A stretch of DNA of 64,000 nucleotides from positions 186,001 through 250,000 of the forward strand of contig SCRD01000018.1 of NCBI GenBank assembly GCA_004298155.1, written 5' to 3'. Source of the stretch: Acidobacteriota bacterium. GTDB taxonomy: Bacteria; Acidobacteriota; Terriglobia; UBA7540. The translations under genes and the position numbers were made by a program. The notes beneath the pieces were generated by a model, which made no database searches, was not told where the DNA came from, and worked only from the letters and a program-made list of their open reading frames with translations. How positions within the stretch are numbered: position 1 is the first letter of the stretch; every line of letters starts with the position of its first letter. Positions 17,454 to 25,580 of the stretch are shown here, piece by piece.

Positions 17454-18698
17454 ATGAGAATCCTGTTGCAGCAAAGCTGCATCTTCCTACTGCTGTTTTT
17501 TGCCGGTACTTTTAACCATTTACTTCTCGCTCAGGACCAGGCGCTGAAGGCCGTTTATCCCGCAGGATACAAGTCCAAGAACCTGCCCTACAGTCCCGCC
17601 GTGCTTGCAGGCAACACCCTTTACGTTTCCGGGCAAGGTTCGTTGAATGGTGCCGGGAACATGCCGGAGGATTTTCGCGGCCAGTTCCGCCAGGCCCTTC
17701 AGAACCTGCAGAATGTGCTGCGAGGGACGGGAATGGATTTTGGAAATATTGTCTGGCTGAACGTATACCTCACCGACATGGGCAATCTTTCGGCCATGAA
17801 CCAGGTCTATTGGAACACTATCGGCGCGAACCCTCCGGCGAGGACTATCCTGCAAATTGCCGCGCTGCCCGCCGGGCAAAAAGTGGAAATCAATTGCATT
17901 GCCGTCGCGGACACGCACCCGAGGCGTGAGATCTGGCCGTCCGGGTGGAAGCGAGGCCCGCACATCGATCCTCCAGCAATCCTGGCTGGAGACGTTCTCT
18001 ACATATCGGCGCAGGGAGACAGTAATCCTTTGACAGGAAAGCGCCCCTCCGACTTTCCGGGCGAAGTCAAACAAGCTCTCGATAATGTTGGCGAGGTCCT
18101 GAAGGCGGCCAACATGAGTTATAAGAACGTCGTGTGGGTCAACCCCTACATGGAGGCGGGTAGCAGGCAGTCTTATGGGGAGATGAACAAGGTTTACGCC
18201 ACTTATTTCGAATTTGGCGATACGCCGGGGCGCGGCACCATCAACGTGGCAGGCCTTCCAAATGGGGAGCATATTGTTTTCAGTTGTATCGCCGGCGCAG
18301 ACCTCGCGAAGCGCAAGGCAGTGAAGCCGCGCAACATGCCTCCCAGCCCGACGGCAAGCCCGGGCGTTCTTTACGGCAACACACTTTATCTATCCGCCAA
18401 GGATGGGTTTATTCCGGGCCAGGGCCTGGTTACCAGTGAATTCGATTTGCAGCTTCGGCAATCAATGAGGAACCTGCTGGACGGCTTGGAGGAAGCTGAT
18501 ATGGATTTCTCGAACGTCGTGTGGTCAACCGTCTACCTGCGAGGCATGCAGGACTACGGCCCGATGAACGGCCTCTATAAAACTTTCTTTCAGGGCATGT
18601 TCCCGGCCCGCACGACCTTGCAGCAAAATTTCGAGACGGGCGTGCCAGGCGCGGAGCAGATTTCCGTCATCGCAGTCGGGACAAAGCCGGCGAAATGA
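17454..18698 (+). CDS. Exported protein with three tandem RidA (YjgF) domains
   Basis: A 414-aa protein: signal peptide (residues 1-26, cleavage near LLLAQ-DQ), then three RidA-like domains at about 33-152, 158-281 and 292-410. Each repeats the opening pattern (AVLAGNTLYVSGQG, AILAGDVLYISAQG, VLYGNTLYLSAKDG) and the central NIVWLNVYL-type strand. The conserved substrate Arg is kept in all three (Arg130 PPAR, Arg260 TPGRG, Arg386 FPART), but the Glu of the VEINCIA motif is only in the first (Glu145). RidA normally is a cytosolic homotrimer deaminating enamines/imines; here three copies in one exported chain may form a pseudo-trimer. The ATG at 17454 has GAGG about 10 nt upstream. It is followed by an aldo/keto reductase on the same strand. 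Confidence 0.88.
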   Translation: MRILLQQSCIFLLLFFAGTFNHLLLAQDQALKAVYPAGYKSKNLPYSPAVLAGNTLYVSGQGSLNGAGNMPEDFRGQFRQALQNLQNVLRGTGMDFGNIVWLNVYLTDMGNLSAMNQVYWNTIGANPPARTILQIAALPAGQKVEINCIAVADTHPRREIWPSGWKRGPHIDPPAILAGDVLYISAQGDSNPLTGKRPSDFPGEVKQALDNVGEVLKAANMSYKNVVWVNPYMEAGSRQSYGEMNKVYATYFEFGDTPGRGTINVAGLPNGEHIVFSCIAGADLAKRKAVKPRNMPPSPTASPGVLYGNTLYLSAKDGFIPGQGLVTSEFDLQLRQSMRNLLDGLEEADMDFSNVVWSTVYLRGMQDYGPMNGLYKTFFQGMFPARTTLQQNFETGVPGAEQISVIAVGTKPAK

Positions 18699-18828
18699 GG
18701 GAAATTCCTGTCGCAATGGCGGGAATGTTAAGGTAAACTGCGGTCATCAAGCGCTGAGAGAACTATCAGCGGAACCCATTCGCCTTCGCGGTTCCCGAAG
18801 GCTAACTTTTCCGGCAAAGGAGCAAGCT

Positions 18829-19821
18829 ATGAGCAAGGATGTTTCTCGCAGGAAATTCCTGGAAGGCCTTGCAATCAGCAGCGCAGCAGGCGTAGGAATC
18901 CTGACAGGCCTCCACGGCACGGCGGAAGGCGCTACGGTCGAGCGCCTCCCTCACCGGATGCTCGGACAAACGGGTGAAAGCGTATCAATCCTGGCTTTTG
19001 GCGGCGGCAGCCGATTCGGCATGTACAAAGACGAAGAGATGTCGCTCGAAGCGCTGAATCGCGCCCTTGATCTGGGGATCACCTATGTTGACACGGCCCA
19101 TGCCTATGGCAGTCCCGCTGGCGAAAGCGAGCGGCGCATCGGCAAGGTTTTGAAGACGCGGCGTAAGGGAATCTTCCTGGCCACGAAAATTGAGGACCGA
19201 ACGCGGGATGGTTTCCTGCGCGATCTGGAAATCAGCTTGAAGCGCCTCGGCATGGACCATGTGGACCTGGTGCACATCCATAGCCTGGGTTTTGCGGATG
19301 ACCTGGCCAAAATTGAAGCACCCGATGGCGCCATGAAGGGCCTGGTGGAAGCCAAAGAGCAGAAGATGACCCGCTTTATTGGAATGACCAGCCACACCGA
19401 CGGCCCGACCATGGCCAGGGCAATCGAGAGGCATCCGCTGGACTGCGTGCAGATGGCCCTGAATGCGGCGCGCAACGGAAAATTCGAAGCCACGGCGCTG
19501 CCTGCCGCGCAAAAGAAAAAGCTGGGCATCATCGCCATGAAGATCACGGGGCAGGAATTCCTTCTGGGCGACGGCCCGGGCAAGACCAATATCAATGAGC
19601 TGCTCAGCTATTCGGTGAGCCTGCCGGTTACCACCGGAGTGATTGGCATGCCCAAGGTGGAGGACATTGACCACAACGCGTCGTTGCTGCGCCACTTCAA
19701 GAAGCTGGACGAAGAGGCGATGGAGCGCATCCGGCAGCAGATGGCGCCCTCTACTGAGCCGCTGACCAAAAAGCTCGTCGGGCATCTCGACGTCGACCAC
19801 AACCACGTCTGCTGGGCATAA
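18829..19821 (+). CDS. Aldo/keto reductase with twin-arginine signal
   Basis: A 330-aa NAD(P)H-dependent oxidoreductase. The N-terminus (SRRKFLEGLAIS) is a Tat signal with a hydrophobic stretch to about residue 35, so the enzyme is probably exported folded with its cofactor. The AKR catalytic residues are visible: Asp88 and Tyr93 in YVDTAHAYG, Lys120 in FLATKIE and His151 in LVHIHSLG. The ATG is preceded by AAAGGAG. The C-terminus ends DVDHNHVCWA, with a Cys and His cluster that may hold a metal. It may form a unit with the RidA-repeat gene 130 bp upstream. Substrate unknown. Confidence 0.9.
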   Translation: MSKDVSRRKFLEGLAISSAAGVGILTGLHGTAEGATVERLPHRMLGQTGESVSILAFGGGSRFGMYKDEEMSLEALNRALDLGITYVDTAHAYGSPAGESERRIGKVLKTRRKGIFLATKIEDRTRDGFLRDLEISLKRLGMDHVDLVHIHSLGFADDLAKIEAPDGAMKGLVEAKEQKMTRFIGMTSHTDGPTMARAIERHPLDCVQMALNAARNGKFEATALPAAQKKKLGIIAMKITGQEFLLGDGPGKTNINELLSYSVSLPVTTGVIGMPKVEDIDHNASLLRHFKKLDEEAMERIRQQMAPSTEPLTKKLVGHLDVDHNHVCWA

Positions 19822-19827
19822 AGTTTG

Positions 19828-19854
19828 TAGAGACGCCCTGGCAGGGCGTCTCTA
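19828..19854. terminator. Perfect hairpin between convergent genes
   Basis: An 11-bp perfect stem, TAGAGACGCCC (19828-19838) with GGGCGTCTCTA (19844-19854), and a 5-nt loop lie in the 45-bp gap between convergent genes. There is no T tract, so it may be a bidirectional processing or stop signal, or a member of a dispersed palindromic repeat family. Confidence 0.55.
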
Positions 19855-19866
19855 TATTCCTCGCTA

Positions 19867-22269
19867 CTATTTCACAAATTGAATAATGCCAAACCGCGTT
19901 GGGACGTGGAAGGAGCCGCCCTCCGGAATGGTGCTCCAGGACATGAAGCGCCTTTGATGGTCTTCGCCTTGCCCGTCGGCACGGAACAGGTTGAGCCGCC
20001 ACTCCGCGCCGGCAAAGATTTCTTTTGCTCCCAACGCTTCGGCAGGAATGCGCATCTCGCAGGTCCAGATGTGATGTGCTGCATCGATGTGCGTGGCGTG
20101 GTCATAGCCGGAGTCCCAGTTGGCGTCGTTGAACGGCGACTGGTCCTTGTTGATTTCCAGGTCAATCCAGAGGTTGTTGGGCGAAACCTCAAACTCGTAG
20201 TAATGGTTCACGCGTTCGGGTTGGGCATTAATGAATACCTCCACCACGTCACGGTCCCATAGCCCCCATTTTTCGGCTGCGGGGTTCGCGTCGTCGTAAA
20301 TGTTCAGAGTTTCATACTTGCAACGATAGGCGAAGTAGACGTACCGCGGCGTCCACACGGTGGCCATTTCCGTTGCAGATTGCGGATATGGCTTCTCGCC
20401 GGTCATGTCGTGGTCCATGACGACCCAATTGGCCGACTTCCACACTTTCTTATCAAGGTTGCCGTCGGGGACAAAATCCCCAGGCGAAAATTTTGAAATA
20501 ATACGGGCGCTGCTCGTATAACTCATGCTTTGCCTCCCTTCAGACTCGGTTAAGAGAGCGTTGACCTCGCGGCGCGAAAGCCCTGGGCTGGGAATGCCGT
20601 GGCACTTTTCCAGATCGGTTGCGCCGCGGATTGTTCCCATCATCCTGCTTTCGAGGCTTGCCGCTTCTTCGGAATGTCCTGGCGTCTTCCGCAAGCTTTC
20701 GATTTTCTTTTTCAGCATTCCAAGCGCTTCATAATCTTCGATGCCCTGGCGCAGCATCTCCCATCTGGTGCTGTCAATCGGGCCGTTCTCCCCCGGATAG
20801 ACAAGGAAGCTGTCGCCGGAATGCCAGCGGCTTTCAGGCTGTTTCCAGACGTCGTCCGGCCAGGACTGATACGCCCACCGGGTATAACCGGCAAGCCCGT
20901 GCTGGAATGCGATCCAGGGGAGCAGGCGTGATTCCCATTGCGGCGAGTAGATGAAAGTGTTGGGCGAGGCAGTATCGCAGGACGTGTAGAAAGCGGTTGG
21001 CCCCACCGCACGCCGCTCTTCCAGCAACTTGCGGACGGCGGCGCGCCGTGAGAGCGCTCCGTAATGCAGAATCAGTTCACCGGCCGTGGCTGACTCCTCG
21101 CTTGAACTGCCTCCCGCTAAAGATATCTTCAGCTCGGGAGCGTCGGCCTTGAGGACGTTGAAAATTCCATTCATGATGGCTTGCGGCTTTTCGTCGAACC
21201 CGATGTAGGTGCGGTCAAGCCAGCCGTGCTGCTTGAGATGGCGCACCAGCGCCGGCAGAAAAGTTCCCCAGGCGTCGCGGTAAGCTGTGTCGCCAACGTG
21301 GGTGGGGCACACGCGCAATTTGCCGGTGGCAGTGTCAATGTATCCAATGTTGCAAAGCGAGGTCTGCCCTGGCCCGTCCACCATGGAGAAGCACTGGATG
21401 GATTTGTTGATTCCCGCTTTCATCATCATTTCCACGTAGCGGTCGAATACGGAGAAATCGAACTGAAATTTTGATGCCTGTCCCGCCTGATATTCTCCCG
21501 GAAAACGCCACTCCACCATGGAGGGATATACGAAGCCGGTCTGCGAACGCCATGGATCGTAAACAATGCTGGTGGAAATGGATTTTTGCCCGTGCGCGGC
21601 GAGGTTTTGCGCATAGGCTTCAAGCAGCTTCCAGTGTTCCGGCGACCAAAGGGGTACTTGGGCCACGCGGGCCACGGCAGCCGGGTCCTGCCAGATGTTG
21701 AGATAAAAGCCGCCCTTCGTCATGCCGGGCAGGGTGAAATCGAGCACGCGGAGCGAAAGGTCAAACTGCCTGCTCTCGCTGCCCGCCTTAATCGTGAGCG
21801 CGCCTTTGTAATCACCCGGGTTGGCCTCCGCAGGGATGGAAATGGTGAGCCAGATTCCCTGGGTCCAATCTGGTTTGATTTCAGGCGGGGGCGACGTGAG
21901 CAGCGGGTCCGCCATAAGTTCTCCGCGCTCGACCACCGGCACGTAACCGGGATAACGGATCTCCACCCAGGAGCAGGGAAGCGATTTCGAGCCCGCAGCG
22001 CTGGTGCTTTCGCAAATTGCCTTGAACGGTTGAAGTGTCTGTGTTGCGCGAACGGCAAATTGCATGGAGACGATTTCATTCCGGAAGGCTTCGGTGCTTA
22101 CCTCGGGGCCCTGGGAGGTCGCAATGCTGGCCGGAGTGAGACGCATATCGGCTCCCACTTCCCACGCCTGCAATGTGCTGTTTTCGGCCTGGGCGTTTGC
22201 GGCAATCAGAACGAAAAACAATTCAGCCAGCAACAGCGCGATGATCGAAACAGATCTGAGGCGAGTCAT
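19867..22269 (-). CDS. Exported glycoside-hydrolase-like protein, DUF4091 plus C-terminal CBM9-like domain
   Basis: An 800-aa secreted protein. The signal peptide covers residues 1-28. A beta-sandwich region comes first, then a TIM-barrel-like region (YIGFDEKPQAIM holds a candidate acidic pair). The DUF4091 signature follows at about residues 463-526 (GYTRWAYQSWPDDVW, QGIEDYEALGML). The last ~190 residues resemble a carbohydrate-binding module of family 9/DOMON type (VYFAYRCKYETLNIY, DVVEVFINAQ, WTCEMRIPAEAL). The ATG at 22269 has AGGAG 9 nt upstream; the longer frame to 22464 overlaps the divergent promoter. It probably acts on a polysaccharide or glycoconjugate outside the cell. It is divergent from an amidohydrolase gene. 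Confidence 0.85.
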   Translation of the reverse strand: MTRLRSVSIIALLLAELFFVLIAANAQAENSTLQAWEVGADMRLTPASIATSQGPEVSTEAFRNEIVSMQFAVRATQTLQPFKAICESTSAAGSKSLPCSWVEIRYPGYVPVVERGELMADPLLTSPPPEIKPDWTQGIWLTISIPAEANPGDYKGALTIKAGSESRQFDLSLRVLDFTLPGMTKGGFYLNIWQDPAAVARVAQVPLWSPEHWKLLEAYAQNLAAHGQKSISTSIVYDPWRSQTGFVYPSMVEWRFPGEYQAGQASKFQFDFSVFDRYVEMMMKAGINKSIQCFSMVDGPGQTSLCNIGYIDTATGKLRVCPTHVGDTAYRDAWGTFLPALVRHLKQHGWLDRTYIGFDEKPQAIMNGIFNVLKADAPELKISLAGGSSSEESATAGELILHYGALSRRAAVRKLLEERRAVGPTAFYTSCDTASPNTFIYSPQWESRLLPWIAFQHGLAGYTRWAYQSWPDDVWKQPESRWHSGDSFLVYPGENGPIDSTRWEMLRQGIEDYEALGMLKKKIESLRKTPGHSEEAASLESRMMGTIRGATDLEKCHGIPSPGLSRREVNALLTESEGRQSMSYTSSARIISKFSPGDFVPDGNLDKKVWKSANWVVMDHDMTGEKPYPQSATEMATVWTPRYVYFAYRCKYETLNIYDDANPAAEKWGLWDRDVVEVFINAQPERVNHYYEFEVSPNNLWIDLEINKDQSPFNDANWDSGYDHATHIDAAHHIWTCEMRIPAEALGAKEIFAGAEWRLNLFRADGQGEDHQRRFMSWSTIPEGGSFHVPTRFGIIQFVK

Positions 22270-22368
22270 AGGACATCTCCTGTGCGCAAGATTCTGGGGC
22301 GTTCGACGGTCCAATATGGACCTTCGAAAGCTGCCTGCCGGTTTTACGGATGCTTTCCAACTACTTCG

Positions 22369-22405
22369 TTGACGTGCGACTATGGCAAGAGTAATCTTCA
22401 GATTA
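22369..22405 (+). promoter_or_regulatory. Promoter of the amidohydrolase gene with palindromic operator candidate
   Basis: TTGACG (22369-22374), a 17-bp spacer and TAATCT (22392-22397) form a good sigma-70-type promoter. The -10 is the left half of a perfect palindrome, TAATCT-TC-AGATTA (22392-22405), so a dimeric repressor could block it. The start codon is at 22450. Confidence 0.5.
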
Positions 22406-22449
22406 CCCTCGAAGCGAAATTCTACACCATAGGAGAGACCACAGGCATT

Positions 22450-23664
22450 ATGGATCGACGACAATGGCTTGGAATGTTGGGGGCCACCCTGGTTGGCAGG
22501 CCCGGACCCGCGGCCCTATCCGCCCAATCTCGCGCGGCACAGCCTCACCAGGGCGAGGGTTCGCAGATCTATCTCAGCGAGTTTCAGCCGAAAAGCATGC
22601 TGAAAGTCCCTGCCACCGACATCGAGCGGGCGAAATTCCCGGTGATCGATATTCATACGCACCTGTCGTTTTCCGCGGTCAATACCAGGGGCGTGCCCAT
22701 GAGCGAGAAGATGCGGTTCCTTGCCGAGCCCGCCGACCTGCTGGCCGTGATGGACCGGCGCAACATTCACACCCTTGTGGACGTCACCGGCGGCTTCGGC
22801 CAGGGACTTGTGGATGCAGTCCGAAAGTTTCACGCGCCGCATCCGGACCGTTTTCTCGTTTTCACCGAGCCCTGGTATCCGAAAGCCAATCAGCCGGGCT
22901 ACGCGAAATTCCAGGCCGATACCATTGAAAAGGCCCACCAGGCCGGCGCCAGGGGATTGAAGGTCCTTAAGACCCTCGGCCTCTACCTGCGCGAAAACGT
23001 CACCTCGGGGCCGCTGGTCAAGATTGATGACCGGCGCTTTGATCCGATGTGGGAAGCCTGTGGAAGCCTGGGGATGCCGGTGGTAATCCATACCGCCGAC
23101 CCGGACGCCTTCTTTTTGCCTACCAACCGCTTCAACGAGCGCTACGAAGAACTGAACCATCATCCCGACTGGTCTTTTTACGGCAAGGATTTTCCCAAAA
23201 AGCGCGAACTGCTCGACGCGCGGGACCGCGTCTTTGCCCGGCACCCTCGAACGCAGTTTGTGGCGCTCCACGTCGCGAGCCTCGCCGGAGACCTTCGAGA
23301 CGTCGGGGCGCTACTCGACCGGCTGCCGAACGTCCATGTGGAAACGGCGGCGCGGATCAACGAACTCGGCCGCCAGCCGCGCTATGCCCGCAAGTTTTTT
23401 GACAAGTACCAGGACCGCATCATATTTGGCACTGATGCCGTGCCGCCGCCCTACGGCAACGTCACTCCGCAGCAGATTTTCGGAGATCAGCTCTATCAGA
23501 TTTATTGCCGGTTCTTTGAAACCGAAGACGAATATTTTGATTACGCTCCCGCGCCAAAGCCGCCCCAGGGCCGGTGGCAGATTTACGGGATTGGCCTGCC
23601 CGACAGCATTCTGCGCAAGGTCTACTACGAAAACGCGGCACGATTGCTGAAAATCAAAGTCTAA
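22450..23664 (+). CDS. Exported metal-dependent amidohydrolase (TIM barrel)
   Basis: A 404-aa hydrolase of the amidohydrolase-2 type. Metal ligands are readable: His69 and His71 in VIDIHTHLS, a later His in VVIHTADPDAF, His in ALHVASL and the Asp of IIFGTDAVPPP. The N-terminus MDRRQWLGMLGATLVG has an RR pair and a hydrophobic stretch, a weak Tat-like signal. I chose the ATG at 22450, with AGGAG about 15 nt upstream. The same frame is open to 21586, but that part runs antisense through the neighbouring gene. It precedes the DUF4832 gene on the same strand. The substrate is unknown; decarboxylases and lactonases belong to the same fold. Confidence 0.87.
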   Translation: MDRRQWLGMLGATLVGRPGPAALSAQSRAAQPHQGEGSQIYLSEFQPKSMLKVPATDIERAKFPVIDIHTHLSFSAVNTRGVPMSEKMRFLAEPADLLAVMDRRNIHTLVDVTGGFGQGLVDAVRKFHAPHPDRFLVFTEPWYPKANQPGYAKFQADTIEKAHQAGARGLKVLKTLGLYLRENVTSGPLVKIDDRRFDPMWEACGSLGMPVVIHTADPDAFFLPTNRFNERYEELNHHPDWSFYGKDFPKKRELLDARDRVFARHPRTQFVALHVASLAGDLRDVGALLDRLPNVHVETAARINELGRQPRYARKFFDKYQDRIIFGTDAVPPPYGNVTPQQIFGDQLYQIYCRFFETEDEYFDYAPAPKPPQGRWQIYGIGLPDSILRKVYYENAARLLKIKV

Positions 23665-23799
23665 TCGAGCGGTAGCGCGGATCTCCAGGGTTGAGGTCCG
23701 CGGTTCTGCCCGCGGAGCACATCAAAAGCCACAGACCGCAACGACGGCGGCCGGCGCCACCCTGCCGGGCCGCGTGTGGGCCAATCAAAGGAGAGGCTG

Positions 23800-25209
23800 A
23801 TGAATCGAATGAAAATCGCTGGTCTTGCCGTGACGCTGATGTCTTCAGCGGTGCTGGCGTTTGCGCAGAACCAGAATGTTGTGGTGCGCCCCAAGGAGAT
23901 TGACACCGTCCTGGTCAATCCCGGCATGGGAGTCCAGACGTTCCAACGGTTCAACGGTGACGCGCTGAATGCGGGGCTGCGGTGGTCTGAGCGGGGCCCT
24001 ACGGAAATTCTGCAGCCGGCGGGCGAGGTCCCAGACTTTCCTGGGAGCTCAATCTCCTATTGCCGGTGGTTCTGGAACGTGCTCGAGCCGGAACACGGCA
24101 AGTACAATTGGGGCATCATCGACACGGCGCTCGAGCAGGCGCGATTGCACCATCAGACGCTGGCCATCCGAATGATGCCCTACGACGAGCGAGACCCTCT
24201 TCCGGAGTGGTATCGGAACTCCGGCGCTCATCGCGCCAACAAACCCACCGATCCGGACGGCAAGATCTGGCAGCCGGATTTTACGGACCCGCTCTACCTG
24301 AAGTATTGGGGAGACCTGGTTGCGGCGGCAGGCGCACGCTATGATGGCAATCCCTATCTCGAAATGGTGGACGTTTCCTCGATTGGCTACTGGGGCGAGG
24401 GCTGGAGCAATTACATGCCGGTGTTCCAATATCAGAAAGCCCTGATTGATATCTATCTCGACGCTTTCAAGCGGACGCCGCTGCTGATGAACTTTGACCA
24501 GGCGGAGGCGCTGGCTTATGGGGTCTCGCACGGCACGGGGTGGCGACTCGACTGCTGGGGAGACATGGGCATGCTGCGTGGTGAGAAAGAGTCGGGACGC
24601 TCGCTGATGCTTGACCGCTACCCCGAACAGGTGGTGGAGACCGGCATTCAGGATGCCTGGATGCGCAGCCCTGTATCGCTTGAAAGCTGCGGTGTGGCGG
24701 GCACCTGGCTCAAGTTCGGATACGACGTCAACTACATTCTGGACCAGGCGCTGCGCTGGCACGTCAGTTCCGTCAACATCAAGTCGTCGGCTGTACCTCC
24801 GCAGTGGAAAAAGCAATTTGAAGAGTTTGAGAAAAAGATGGGCTACCGGTTTATTCTTCGGAGGCTGGAATATCCCAGGGAGGTCCGGCCCGGCGAGATG
24901 ATGCCTGTCAACATGTGGATTCTCAACGCAGGCGTTGCGCCCGTCTATCGGGATTATACCCTTGCCGTTGATCTCTCTTCATCCGACAGCCACGCGGTGA
25001 TCAAGACCTCAGCCGATGTGCGAAAGTGGCTGCCTGGCGATGCCGTGTTTGAGGGAACGCTTTTCGTCCCGCAAACTCTCAGGCCCGGCCAGTATCACTT
25101 CCGGGTGGGATTGCTCGATCCCTACACCGGACTCCCGGCCATCCAGCTCGCGATTGAAGGCCGCCAGCCGGACGGCTGGTACGATCTGGGCACGATCGAG
25201 GTGCACTGA
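23800..25209 (+). CDS. Exported DUF4832 protein, glycoside-hydrolase-like TIM barrel
   Basis: A 469-aa secreted protein with a signal peptide (MNRMKIAGLAVTLMSSAVLA, cleavage near AFAQ). The opening VNPGMGVQTFQRF and YCRWFWNVLEPEHGKYNW are typical of proteins carrying DUF4832, whose barrel resembles beta-galactosidase-type hydrolases. SSIGYWGEGWSNY holds a candidate catalytic Glu. The C-terminal ~110 residues form a beta-sandwich, likely the DUF4832 part itself. The ATG at 23800 has AAGGAGAGG upstream; the open frame starts 24 bp earlier. It lies in a cluster of secreted carbohydrate-related genes. The substrate is unknown. Confidence 0.82.
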   Translation: MNRMKIAGLAVTLMSSAVLAFAQNQNVVVRPKEIDTVLVNPGMGVQTFQRFNGDALNAGLRWSERGPTEILQPAGEVPDFPGSSISYCRWFWNVLEPEHGKYNWGIIDTALEQARLHHQTLAIRMMPYDERDPLPEWYRNSGAHRANKPTDPDGKIWQPDFTDPLYLKYWGDLVAAAGARYDGNPYLEMVDVSSIGYWGEGWSNYMPVFQYQKALIDIYLDAFKRTPLLMNFDQAEALAYGVSHGTGWRLDCWGDMGMLRGEKESGRSLMLDRYPEQVVETGIQDAWMRSPVSLESCGVAGTWLKFGYDVNYILDQALRWHVSSVNIKSSAVPPQWKKQFEEFEKKMGYRFILRRLEYPREVRPGEMMPVNMWILNAGVAPVYRDYTLAVDLSSSDSHAVIKTSADVRKWLPGDAVFEGTLFVPQTLRPGQYHFRVGLLDPYTGLPAIQLAIEGRQPDGWYDLGTIEVH

Positions 25210-25326
25210 CCCGCTCGCAGGCGTGCGAAGAACTACACCGAAGGATGCATCAGCACGGAGTGGAGCATTAGCACCAGGAGGTTGTAACAAAGGCTTTTGC
25301 TTGCGTCATCCTGAGCACGTCAGGTT

Positions 25327-25438
25327 GTCATTCTGAGCGCAGCGAAGAATCCCGGCATTTGCTTAAAGCAATACGGGAATCCTTCGCGGAGTTTACCCTG
25401 ATTGAACTGCGGTGATCCTTCGCTCCGCTCAGGATGAC
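25327..25438. repeat. Dispersed palindromic repeat (REP-like), copy 1
   Basis: The left arm at 25327-25351 begins GTCATTCTGAGCG. The right arm at 25414-25438 ends CAGGATGAC and is its inverted complement with 3 mismatches in 25. A third partial arm (GGAATCCTTCGCGGA, 25376-25390) and a partial GTCATCCTGAGCA (25304-25316) lie inside and beside it. The element fills most of the 371-bp gap 25210-25580. The rest of the gap holds only a weak candidate promoter for the next gene (TTTTCA 25469, GATAAT 25492). A related copy is at 33.4 kb. Confidence 0.8.
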
Positions 25439-25580
25439 AGGCAAAGGGCACAGGATGGCGGGTGATCTTTTTCAACAGTCCAATAACTTCAGATAATATA
25501 TACGGCGGGTGGTAAGCCGGATCCGAAGGGCCTGCCGATAAGCTGTCAAGAGGTCATCTAAATCTCACGGGAGCATTATC

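Noticed and set aside
25210-25580. CRISPR array
   Set aside because: The repeated segments are inverted, not direct, with irregular spacing; they fit a REP-like palindromic element.
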